A stretch of DNA of 7,334 bases, from positions 1-7,334 of the forward strand of contig CAMORQ010000089.1 in NCBI GenBank assembly GCA_946623915.1. The letters run 5' to 3'. The DNA is from an uncultured Coriobacteriaceae bacterium. Lineage in GTDB: Bacteria > Actinomycetota > Coriobacteriia > Coriobacteriales > Eggerthellaceae. How positions within the stretch are numbered: position 1 is the stretch's first letter; each line of letters begins with the position of its first letter. Shown in pieces: positions 1 to 6,538 of the stretch. The position numbers were made by a program, and so were the translations under genes. The notes below the pieces were generated by a model. It was not told where the DNA came from and searched no databases. It worked only from the letters and a program-made list of their open reading frames with translations.

Positions 1-103
1 GGATGCGCCACAGCTCGCCGAAAAACTCCAGCCGAGCCTTTTCCTGGTCGTCGGCGCCGGCCAAATACACCTCGAGCGCCTTATCGATTGCCTGCCTGTT
101 CAC
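1..103 (-). CDS. Partial gene, probable formate dehydrogenase accessory or chaperone protein (N-terminal 34 residues)
   Basis: The gene runs off the left edge; only the first 34 codons are present. It starts at a GTG (101-103) preceded by AAAGGA at 109-114 with a 5-nt spacer, which is a good ribosome binding site. The visible peptide begins MNRQAIDKALEVYLAGADDQ and continues with a charged, helix-like stretch ending in FFGELWRI. No signal peptide or membrane segment is visible. Its place directly after fdnI parallels the E. coli order fdoG-fdoH-fdoI-fdhE, so an FdhE-type maturation factor is the leading guess. A TorD/DmsD-type chaperone for Tat-exported molybdoenzymes is the main alternative. 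The fragment is too short to decide from motifs. The existence of the gene is well supported by start, RBS and open frame; the function is inferred mostly from context. Confidence 0.6.
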   Translation of the reverse strand, partial: MNRQAIDKALEVYLAGADDQEKARLEFFGELWRI

Positions 104-115
104 TATCGTCCTTTC

Positions 116-142
116 AAAAAGGCCCGGCCATGCGACCGGGCC
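116..142 (-). terminator. Rho-independent terminator after fdnI
   Basis: Read on the minus strand, a perfect 7-bp stem GGCCCGG/CCGGGCC (136-142 with 121-127) encloses an 8-nt loop and is followed at once by TTTTT (116-120). This is the classic GC stem plus U-tract. It lies 19 nt after the fdnI stop codon and ends 12 nt before the start codon of the next minus-strand gene. That gene's ribosome binding site lies directly after the U-tract. Confidence 0.88.
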
Positions 143-161
143 CTTAGTCAACCTTCGAATC

Positions 162-845
162 TTACCTCTCGACGACGTTGTCGCCTTTCTCTAGCTCTTC
201 ACGTGCCCAAAAGCCCCAGTGATAGAGCGCGTCGGATTCGGCCACCTGGCCGTTGCCGAACATCAGCTGCTTGGTCTTGCGATACGGCTGGAACACGCCG
301 GCGCCCAGGTAGGCATGCGCCACCACGAACACCACGAGCACCAGGAAGAACAGGTCGTGGACGAACCGCATAACGGTGATCACGCCAGCGGGCGCATGGA
401 AGACGCTCAGGCCCAGCCACAGCACCACGCCGGATACCGCCATCATGATGCCGCCGATGATCAGCATGCCGTCGGCGATGCGCTGGCCGGATTTCACCTC
501 GTCCTGGTCAGGCATGTGCACGCGCTTCGGTCCCAACATGTAAGGCACGAACTTCTTCATGAACTCGAAGTCTTCGGGCGTCCATTTCTTGAAGTATTTC
601 CCCAGGAACTCTTTGAAGCCCTTCGGCGCCATAATCGCGCTGATTATGGGCGCCGCGATGAGGATGACGCCGACCACGCGATGGCTGATACGCATGAACT
701 GCACGAGCCCGCCGCTGCCGATGTTAGCGAAGTAGGGCACGAACACGAACAGGCCGGAAATCATCAGCCATACGCACGAACCCATAACCAGACCGTGCGT
801 GATGCGCGTCTGCAGGGAATGACGTTGAATGTAGCGCTTAGCCAT
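162..845 (-). CDS. fdnI: Formate dehydrogenase-N cytochrome b556 (gamma) subunit
   Basis: This 227-residue membrane protein is close to the 217 residues of E. coli FdnI. It anchors the enzyme and carries two b hemes, passing electrons from FdnH to the quinone, probably menaquinone. Four hydrophobic segments are visible, near residues 17-38, 54-72, 126-148 and 161-183. Candidate heme ligands are H17, H55, H163 and H177. E. coli FdnI uses H18, H57, H155 and H169, and the 14-residue spacing of the last pair is identical. KSGQ (residues 118-121) matches the NAGQ segment that lines the quinone site in E. coli. The start codon overlaps the fdnH stop by one base (TAATG), which suggests translational coupling, with only a weak GGTGA upstream. 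The loop between segments 2 and 3 is lysine-rich and longer than in E. coli. The function call is firm. Confidence 0.93.
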   Translation of the reverse strand: MAKRYIQRHSLQTRITHGLVMGSCVWLMISGLFVFVPYFANIGSGGLVQFMRISHRVVGVILIAAPIISAIMAPKGFKEFLGKYFKKWTPEDFEFMKKFVPYMLGPKRVHMPDQDEVKSGQRIADGMLIIGGIMMAVSGVVLWLGLSVFHAPAGVITVMRFVHDLFFLVLVVFVVAHAYLGAGVFQPYRKTKQLMFGNGQVAESDALYHWGFWAREELEKGDNVVER

Positions 846-1741
846 TATCGCTCACCCGCCTCTTTGTCGATATGACGGACAACTTCGCCGGTCTCGACGT
901 TGATGATGTCGTGATTCGCTTCGTCGTAGCGCATTTCAGGCCGCTTGTAGCCAACGCCGGTCAGGAACGAAAGCCCCAGGCCGCCGACGAGCGCGATGGC
1001 GCCCACGCCCAGAATGGGCTTCATCCAGTTCATGGCGCCGATAAGCGGGCTTACCTGCGGGTTTTCCGGTAGTTCGTACTGCTCGAGCGGGTACTTCAGC
1101 ACATGGAGCACGTGCGTGCCGCCCACTTGCTCTTCGCCGTAGACCTGCGCGGACTCGAAGCCCTTCGCCTTCAGCACCTCCACGCGTTCTTTGGCCACCG
1201 CCAGCATTTCCTCCCAGTCGCCGAATTGCAGCGCGCCGGGCTGGCAGGTGGTCACGCACGCAGGAGAGCGTCCGTTCTTGATGCGGTCGATGCAGCCCGT
1301 GCACTTGTTGATCTTCGCACCCGCGTCGAACAAGCCGTTGCCGCCGATATGGCGCGGCACGTCGAAGGGACAGGCGCTAACGCAGTACTTGCATCCGATG
1401 CATTTGTCTCGATCGAAGGAGACCATGCCGGTTTCCTCATCGTGGTACAAGCAGCCCGAAGGGCAGGCCATCACGCAGGCGGCATCGGTGCAGTGCATGC
1501 ACGCGCGGCGCCCGAAGGCCCAGTTGATGCCGTACTTCTTGCCGTTGTCGGCTTCGTCGAACGTGATGATAAGACGTGTGCGGTGGTCCAGGTCGGGCGG
1601 GCACTGCATGGACCCGTTCCACGCCTGGGTGTTCTTCTCCATCGGAGACGGGAGAAGGTTCCAGCATTTGCATGCCACTTGGCAGCCCTTGCAAGCGGAG
1701 CAGCGCGATGCGTCGTAAAGAATTGCTTTGCCTTCAGCCAT
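845..1741 (-). CDS. fdnH: Formate dehydrogenase-N iron-sulfur (beta) subunit
   Basis: This 298-residue electron-transfer subunit compares with 294 in E. coli FdnH. Sixteen cysteines fall into four ferredoxin-type groups: C14/C17/C20/C24, C81/C84/C89/C93, C114/C117/C120/C124 and C147/C150/C162/C166. They are expected to bind four [4Fe-4S] clusters that wire the catalytic subunit to the heme subunit. The segment VGGTHVLHVL (about residues 205-214) matches the conserved GGTHVMYVL of FdnH. A single membrane helix near residues 239-262 anchors the protein, leaving the cluster domain on the outer face and a short tail inside. The protein has no signal of its own; in E. coli this subunit is exported together with the Tat-bearing catalytic subunit. 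The start ATG has a perfect AGGAGG at 1748-1753 with a 6-nt spacer. The gene follows fdnG by 19 nt. Confidence 0.95.
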   Translation of the reverse strand: MAEGKAILYDASRCSACKGCQVACKCWNLLPSPMEKNTQAWNGSMQCPPDLDHRTRLIITFDEADNGKKYGINWAFGRRACMHCTDAACVMACPSGCLYHDEETGMVSFDRDKCIGCKYCVSACPFDVPRHIGGNGLFDAGAKINKCTGCIDRIKNGRSPACVTTCQPGALQFGDWEEMLAVAKERVEVLKAKGFESAQVYGEEQVGGTHVLHVLKYPLEQYELPENPQVSPLIGAMNWMKPILGVGAIALVGGLGLSFLTGVGYKRPEMRYDEANHDIINVETGEVVRHIDKEAGER

Positions 1742-1760
1742 GGTTTACCTCCTCCTTCCT

Positions 1761-4700
1761 TTAGGCCTTCTCGATGTCCACGAGGAACGCCTTGAACTCG
1801 GGGATGAAACTGTTCGGGTCGCCCACATTGGGCGTCAGGTCGTTTACGACGTTATCGTCCGAGCTGTACATGTTCGTCCAGTCCCAGTGATGAATCATGC
1901 CCACTTCGTGGATGGTCTCGCCATTCACCTCCAGAGGCACAATACGCTTGGTGACCAGCGCTTTCAGGACAACCGAGCCGCGGTTGTTAAACACGCGCAC
2001 ATCGTCGCCGTTGGCGATGCCCTTCTCTTCAGCCAGCTGGGGACTCAGCTCGATGAACTGCTTGGGCGCGACTTCGTTCAGCGCTGGGCACATGCGCGTT
2101 TGCGCGCCTGTCTGCCAATGCTCGGTGATCGAGTACGTAGTGGCCACAATCGGATACGTTTCCACATCGCCCTTCTTCACCGACTCGTGATCGCCGAACT
2201 TCACGCACGGCGAATTCAGGCGCGCGTTCAGCAGGTTTTCCTTCATGGGCGTCTCGAACGGTTCGTAATGTTCGGGAAGCGCCGCATCGGCCAAGCCGTA
2301 CGAGATGAAATTCGCATGCTGCTCGGGCTTCATGAAGAACGCGTTGTCGTTGGGCGGCACAGGCGTGGTGGTGCCGTCGGCGTTGGTGGTCTGGAACACG
2401 AAGTCGGGCACGTCGTTGCGCGTGGCCCATTCCTTGCCGTCCCATTCCACGAGCACGCGGTTGGGGTTCCACGGTTTGCCGTTAGCATCGGCGGACGCGC
2501 GGTTGTAGATGATGCGGCGGTTCGCCGGCCAGCTGAACGCCCATTGCGGGAACAGACCCAACTCGCCAGGATCGTCGTGGCCGCGCCGGCCCACCGGCTG
2601 CTCGGCCGGGTCGAGCGGCGCATCGCTGTTGTTGTAGTAACCGCCGTAGATCCAAATGGCGCACGATGTGGTGCCATCCGCCTTCAGCTGCGGGAACCCG
2701 GTAAGCAGGTCAACTTTGCCCGAGGCAAAGTCGGTTCCGGCCACGTTGTAGCCGTTGAACGCCCAGGACACGGCGCGTGGGTCGATCTTGCCATCGATGT
2801 AGTAGTCCCACTTCACGTTCGTGATGCTTTCGGCGGAAGGGCCTCCTTCTGCTTCGTAGAGCTCCACGATCTTGCTCCACAGCATGTCGGCAATCTCGTA
2901 GTCGGGACGCGCCTCTCCCACCGGATCGGCAGCCTTGTAGCGCCACTGCAGCCAACGCCCCGAGTTGGCGATGGTGCCGGACTTTTCGTAGATGAGGGCG
3001 GCAGGCAGGAAGTACACCTCGGTTTGGATGTCCTCCGGCTTCATATCGGGAGCTCGCCAGAATGCAGCGGTCGCCGTTTCCACCCAGTCCGCCACGACCA
3101 GCCACTCCAGCTTGCTCATGGCACGGCGGTTGAACGCAGAGTTCGGGTCGGAGACCACGGGGTTCTGACCCCAGGCGAAGTAACCCTTCATGGTGCCGGA
3201 ATCCATCAGGTGGAACGTGCCCATCGTGGTGTAGTCGCCGCCGTTGGCAGGCACCTTGGGCAGCAGATCGTAGCAGTAGTCGTTCTTGACCGTCGCATTG
3301 TCGCCGAACCATTCCTTCAGCGCCGACACCATGAACTTGGGCTTGTTGGTGTAGTAGCCGCCGTAATACGTTTGGCTTTCGCACCAGGCCCGCAAACTGG
3401 GGCTTTCGCTCACGTTGGGCCAGCGCAGGTAACCCGGGAAATCGAACACGAGCATGGCCATGTCGGTTGCACCCTGCACGTTGGGCTCGCCACGCAACGC
3501 GTTCAGGCCACCGCCCGCAATGCCGGCGTTGCCCAGCAGCAGCTGCACGAGCGTCATGATGCGCGTGTTGTTCGTTCCGTAGGTATGCTGGGTCTGTCCG
3601 AGCGCGTAGAGAATCGTGCCAGACTTTTCGGGCGCGCCGGTAGCAGCGTAGGCGGCGTAGACCTGCTCGAGCGTTTCGGCGTCCATACCGCAAATCTCGC
3701 AGACCGTTTCGATGGTATAGCGGCTGTAGTGCTTTTTCATCAGCTGCCACACGCACATCGGGTCCTGCATCTTGGGATCTTTCTTGGCCACCTGCACCTT
3801 CGGCGGCGTGAATTCGGGAACGCCTTCTTCAGTGACCCATGCATAGGACCCACCTTCGGAGGTATCCCATTCGGTTTCCTCTTCGATTGCGTAGTGCCAG
3901 GTATGCTTATCGTAGGTGCCCGTCGACTCGTCCCAGCCACTGAACAGACCTGTTTCGGGATCGAATTCGTAGCCGTCTTCCATGATGAACGTGGCGTTGG
4001 TGTAGTGCTCGACGTACTCGTGCTGCCACAGATCGTTTTCGATGATGTAGTTGATCATGCCGCCATAGAAGGCGATATCGGTGCCCGAGCGGATCGGGCA
4101 GTAGATGTCGGCGTGAGCCGCCGTGCGCGTGAAGCGCGGATCGACCACAATCCACGTGGCGCCCGCATCGAGGGCCCGCTGCACCCATTTGCTGGACACG
4201 GGATGGTTTTCCAAGTTGTTGGAACCGCTGGTTAAGATGACGTCAGCGTTTTTGAAGTCGCAGTAATGCCCCGTCATGGAGCCGCGACCGAACGATGGTG
4301 CCAGACCGGCAACCGTGGAACTGTGTCAAACACGCGCCTGGTTGTCGATGGCCACGATGCCCAGCGAACGCATCATTTTCAGAATCAGGTACTCCTCTTC
4401 GGAGTTCTGCTGCGAACCGCCCAGGCTGCCGATGGCCGGTGTGTAGTTCACCGTAACGCCCTTTTCCTTTTCGACGAAGGTGGCGTCGCGCGTGTCCTTC
4501 ACCTTGCGGGCAATGCCTTCGATGGCTTCTTCCCAGGAGATTTCCTCCCATTCTGTTGCACCAGGACGGCGCACCATGGGTGTGGTTTTACGTTCGGGGT
4601 TGTGGATGATTTCGCCTGTTGCGTCGTCGACCACGTTGCGCAGCTGGAACATGGCTGCGCCCTTCGGGCAGAGGCAGCCTTCATTGATAGGATGGTCGGG

Positions 4701-4925
4701 GTCTCCTTCCACATTAATCACTTCGCCGTCGCGTACCGAAACGATGGAGCCGCAGCCACCGGAGCAGTAGCAGCAAATGTTGGTGTACTCCTCGGTGTTC
4801 ACCAACTTCCATTCGGCATCAACTGGTACAGCCAGGGCCTCCGACTGGCTTGAAAGCTCGAAGGCCATCGAGCCGGCGAACGCCAGAGCCGTTGCCTGGA
4901 AGAACCCCCTTCTCGTCAACTGCAT
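1761..4925 (-). CDS. fdnG: Formate dehydrogenase-N catalytic (alpha) subunit, selenocysteine-containing, Tat-exported
   Basis: A 1054-residue molybdopterin (Mo/W-bis-MGD) oxidoreductase that oxidises formate to CO2; E. coli FdnG has 1015. The frame is interrupted at 4326-4328 by UGA, read as selenocysteine at residue 200 (E. coli Sec196). The context NQARV-U-HSSTVAGLAPSFGRG matches E. coli through the following His, and homology continues without a break to the C-terminal PEFKAFLVDIEKA. The N-terminus MQLTRRGFFQ carries a twin-arginine motif, then a hydrophobic stretch and a possible A-L-A cleavage site near residue 32. C51, C54, C58 and C86 (before PKG) should bind the proximal [4Fe-4S] cluster. 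Cofactor-binding regions are visible near 262-286 (VDPRFTRTA...IRSGTDIAF) and 441-488. An acidic insert near 346-386 is longer than in E. coli. I chose the ATG at 4923-4925 over one 11 codons upstream because AGGAG precedes it and the Tat motif then sits at the terminus. Automated annotation may wrongly split this gene. Confidence 0.95.
4297..4328 (-). promoter_or_regulatory. Bacterial SECIS element with UGA selenocysteine codon
   Basis: Minus-strand TGA (4326-4328) is followed by 11 nt, then GG-U-UGCC (4308-4314), the loop GGUCU (4303-4307) and GGCACC (4297-4302). The arms pair as six G-C/A-U pairs with a single bulged U. The E. coli fdhF SECIS has the same 11-nt spacing, the same bulged U and the same GGUCU in its loop, which are the features bound by SelB. 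The stem here has one more pair (C-G) closing the loop. The element lies inside the coding region, as is usual in bacteria, and also encodes residues 204-210. Confidence 0.93.
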
Positions 4926-4935
4926 AGGGTTCACA

Positions 4936-4944
4936 CTCCTCTCC
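4936..4944 (-). promoter_or_regulatory. Ribosome binding site deciding the fdnG start
   Basis: The minus strand reads GGAGAGGAG, with the AGGAG core at 4936-4940 ending 10 nt before the ATG at 4923-4925. The alternative ATG at 4956-4958 has no purine-rich site at a useful distance. It would also place 11 extra residues ahead of the Tat motif. Confidence 0.75.
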
Positions 4945-4953
4945 ACTTGACCA

Positions 4954-5024
4954 AGCATTAATTGCTATCGTGATGCTCGCATATTAGTCATATTCGTTTT
5001 TTTAATCGCGATTAGTAATTCTGT
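4954..5024 (-). promoter_or_regulatory. AT-rich upstream control region of the fdn operon
   Basis: This AT-rich stretch stands out from the GC-rich genes on both sides and must hold the fdn promoter. It contains a perfect 12-bp palindrome TAATCGCGATTA (5003-5014), an A7 run beside it on the minus strand, and a second, imperfect palindrome AGCAATTAATGCT (4954-4966). ACTAAT occurs twice on the minus strand, followed by CGCGA or ATGCGA. I could not assign a confident -35/-10 pair. The palindromes look like operator sites for a dimeric regulator, but the regulator is unknown. Confidence 0.45.
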
Positions 5025-5098
5025 AGCTGGCAAACGGTGCGCATTTCCTATCAGCGGCATGGAGTTAGGGTATTTCCCGATGTATTGGAATTCCGCGC

Positions 5099-5134
5099 CA
5101 CATGACGCCAAAACGAACGTCTTGGCGTCACGTG
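5099..5134 (-). terminator. Strong hairpin after the glycosyltransferase gene, possible terminator without a U-tract
   Basis: The arms 5120-5134 and 5099-5113 form an uninterrupted 15-bp stem (13 Watson-Crick and two G-U pairs on the minus strand) around the 6-nt loop CGTTCG. The hairpin starts one base after the TAG stop of the glycosyltransferase. No run of T follows on either strand, so it is not a textbook intrinsic terminator. It may mark or protect the 3' end of that transcript and separate it from the fdn promoter. Confidence 0.6.
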
Positions 5135-5135
5135 C

Positions 5136-6347
5136 CTAGGCCAGGACACGGGCGCAGACCGCATCCCACGACAGCGGAGTTGTGTCGCACGTGGGGGATG
5201 GCGCCGAAAGCGCTTGCGCGAGCGCGTTGGCAAGGCGTTCTTCGAACGCGGGCAGGTCTTCTTCGACCGCCTCGTCGGTCGTTCGCATGCGGGGCGGCCC
5301 CACGAAGGTTACGGGCGCGTCGGGCAGATGCTCACAAATCCACTCCTGGACGCCGGGCAAATCCGTCGCCACCACATTACAGCCGCACGCCATCGCCTCG
5401 AGAATGACAAGGGGCAACCCCTCGTAGAACGACGGCAGCACGAACACGTTCGCCCGCGCATACTCGTCTATCAACTGCTCCTGCGACACCACGCCCGCGA
5501 ATGTTATGGGGTAGCGGCACTGCTTCGCCAACACATGCGCCTCGTCGTATTCTGCCTGCTCGCTATAGCCACCCACCAGCACGGTTTCGCGCGGAGCCAC
5601 ATCTTCCGGCATCTGGTCGATGGCGCGGATAAGACTCATTGCGCCCTTGCGTCGCCAAATCTTGCCTACGTACACCAGCCTACGCGCGCCCTCTTCACGC
5701 ACACCGTACTCGGGATGGAACTGGTGACGATCATAGCCGGTGCCTATTACGCGGATTTGTGCGGGGTCGATTCCGTACACCTCGGCGATTTCGGCAGCCT
5801 GCGGCGCATGCAGAGCCAGCGCTTCATCGAGCATGTGCATGCCTTCGACGATGTAGTCGTGTTCGAGATCGTGCGCACGCATCTGGTTAATGTCGGTACT
5901 ATGGCAGATAGCGACGACTTTGCAGCCAGCAAAGACAGGGTCCGCTTCAGCCCGCTCGCGAATCTCATGCGCAACCACCGATGCCACCAGATAGAGATGG
6001 TGGCACACAACCAAGTCAGGCACGAATCCTTCGAGCACTTCGCCAATCGCACAGCGAAAAGCCGTTTTGAACTGCTGGGTCATCTCCGGCGTCATGTCGC
6101 AATAGCGCGTTGCGCTGTAGGGCATAACGTTGGACATACCGCATACGGGAAAGGGCAACTGGTCCGTTTCGAACCGAACAGGATGGAACGTGACGCCCTC
6201 GGGAAAGACGGGCGCGTCATTCGGCGCAATACCGGCGATAACCGCCTGTTCGCAGCCCATGCGCGCAAAGCCTGCCACCGTTTGGGCAAGGTAAATGCCG
6301 CTGCCTGTCGAATCGGGCTTTTGTGCACTTAAATGCAAAATCTTCAT
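5136..6347 (-). CDS. Glycosyltransferase family 4 (GT-B fold)
   Basis: A 403-residue cytoplasmic glycosyltransferase that should move a sugar from a nucleotide-sugar donor to an unidentified acceptor. The N-terminus MKILHLSAQKPDSTGSGIYL is a beta strand followed by the glycine-rich loop typical of GT4 acceptor domains. The donor domain begins near residue 223 with LVYVGKIWRRKG, where R232/R233/K234 lie where the family's phosphate-binding basic residues usually sit. The E-x7-E motif is at E309 and E317 within FYEGLPLVILEAMACG, the signature for donor binding. There is no signal peptide or membrane helix. The frame stays open for 39 codons upstream, but homology and the Rossmann-like start favour the ATG at 6345-6347, although it lacks a Shine-Dalgarno sequence. 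The gene is divergent from the peroxiredoxin and lies upstream of fdn on the same strand; no functional link to either is evident. Donor and acceptor cannot be predicted. Confidence 0.88.
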   Translation of the reverse strand: MKILHLSAQKPDSTGSGIYLAQTVAGFARMGCEQAVIAGIAPNDAPVFPEGVTFHPVRFETDQLPFPVCGMSNVMPYSATRYCDMTPEMTQQFKTAFRCAIGEVLEGFVPDLVVCHHLYLVASVVAHEIRERAEADPVFAGCKVVAICHSTDINQMRAHDLEHDYIVEGMHMLDEALALHAPQAAEIAEVYGIDPAQIRVIGTGYDRHQFHPEYGVREEGARRLVYVGKIWRRKGAMSLIRAIDQMPEDVAPRETVLVGGYSEQAEYDEAHVLAKQCRYPITFAGVVSQEQLIDEYARANVFVLPSFYEGLPLVILEAMACGCNVVATDLPGVQEWICEHLPDAPVTFVGPPRMRTTDEAVEEDLPAFEERLANALAQALSAPSPTCDTTPLSWDAVCARVLA

Positions 6348-6353
6348 GATGCC

Positions 6354-6359
6354 ATTGTA
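6354..6359 (-). promoter_or_regulatory. Candidate -10 box for a leaderless glycosyltransferase mRNA
   Basis: On the minus strand TACAAT (five of six matches to TATAAT) ends 6 nt before the ATG at 6345-6347. This is the distance at which transcription would begin at or very near the A of the start codon. No Shine-Dalgarno sequence lies between, and leaderless mRNAs are common in Actinobacteria. The -35 position 17 bp upstream (CGCAAA) is a poor match, so the call is tentative. Confidence 0.35.
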
Positions 6360-6451
6360 GTCAACCGTGCGGCAGATTTGCGCGTCAGCCGCCATATGGT
6401 GTTTCGCAAAACAGATTACGGGGCCAACGAGAGTTCGCCGAAATCTGCTAT

Positions 6452-6468
6452 GTGACGAAATCACGTGA
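6452..6468. promoter_or_regulatory. GTGA/TCAC half-site cluster, possible operator
   Basis: The stretch contains GTGA, then TCAC 5 nt later, then a directly adjoining GTGA, making an inverted repeat followed by the palindrome TCACGTGA (6461-6468). It lies between the divergent glycosyltransferase and peroxiredoxin genes and overlaps a possible -35 box of the latter. The half-sites resemble those of CRP/FNR-family regulators, but the 5-nt spacing differs from the usual 6 (CRP) and no regulator is identified. Confidence 0.35.
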
Positions 6469-6495
6469 CTATTATTTGGCTATATGTAATATATT
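6465..6495 (+). promoter_or_regulatory. Probable promoter region of the peroxiredoxin gene
   Basis: An AT-rich block holds GTGACT (6465-6470, four of six matches to TTGACA). Two overlapping -10 candidates follow: TAATAT at 6487-6492 with a 16-bp spacer, and TATATT at 6490-6495 (five of six matches) with a 19-bp spacer. Either would give a leader of roughly 40 nt before the ribosome binding site and start. TAATATATTA (6487-6496) is itself palindromic. Confidence 0.4.
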
Positions 6496-6525
6496 ATGCA
6501 ATGTTTATTAAGCTTCACTGAGATT

Positions 6526-6532
6526 AAAGGAG
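6526..6532 (+). promoter_or_regulatory. Ribosome binding site of the peroxiredoxin gene
   Basis: AAAGGAG is followed by two consecutive ATG codons, at 6536 (3-nt spacer) and 6539 (6-nt spacer). The second has the better spacing and is taken as the start; the first would add a single methionine. Confidence 0.75.
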
Positions 6533-6538
6533 ATAATG

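Noticed and set aside
1728..4235. A long open frame on the plus strand, opposite fdnG (835 codons)
   Set aside because: It mirrors the codon bias of the GC-rich fdnG gene, has no recognisable domains and is rich in His/Arg/Val as expected for an antisense shadow.
4278..4328. fdnG as a pseudogene or two separate genes split by a stop codon
   Set aside because: Both sides are in the same frame, the homology continues through the UGA, and the UGA has a complete SECIS at the correct distance.
4926..4958. fdnG start at the upstream ATG (4956-4958)
   Set aside because: The internal ATG has AGGAG at a usable distance and puts the twin-arginine motif at the usual place near the terminus.
6348..6464. 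N-terminal extension of the glycosyltransferase to the ATG at 6464
   Set aside because: The extra 39 residues have no domain character, there is no ribosome binding site, and family members begin with the MKILHLSAQ strand.
6451..6465. A CRP binding site TGTGA...TCACG
   Set aside because: The half-sites are 5 rather than 6 nt apart and the right arm is incomplete, so I kept it only as an unassigned operator-like repeat.
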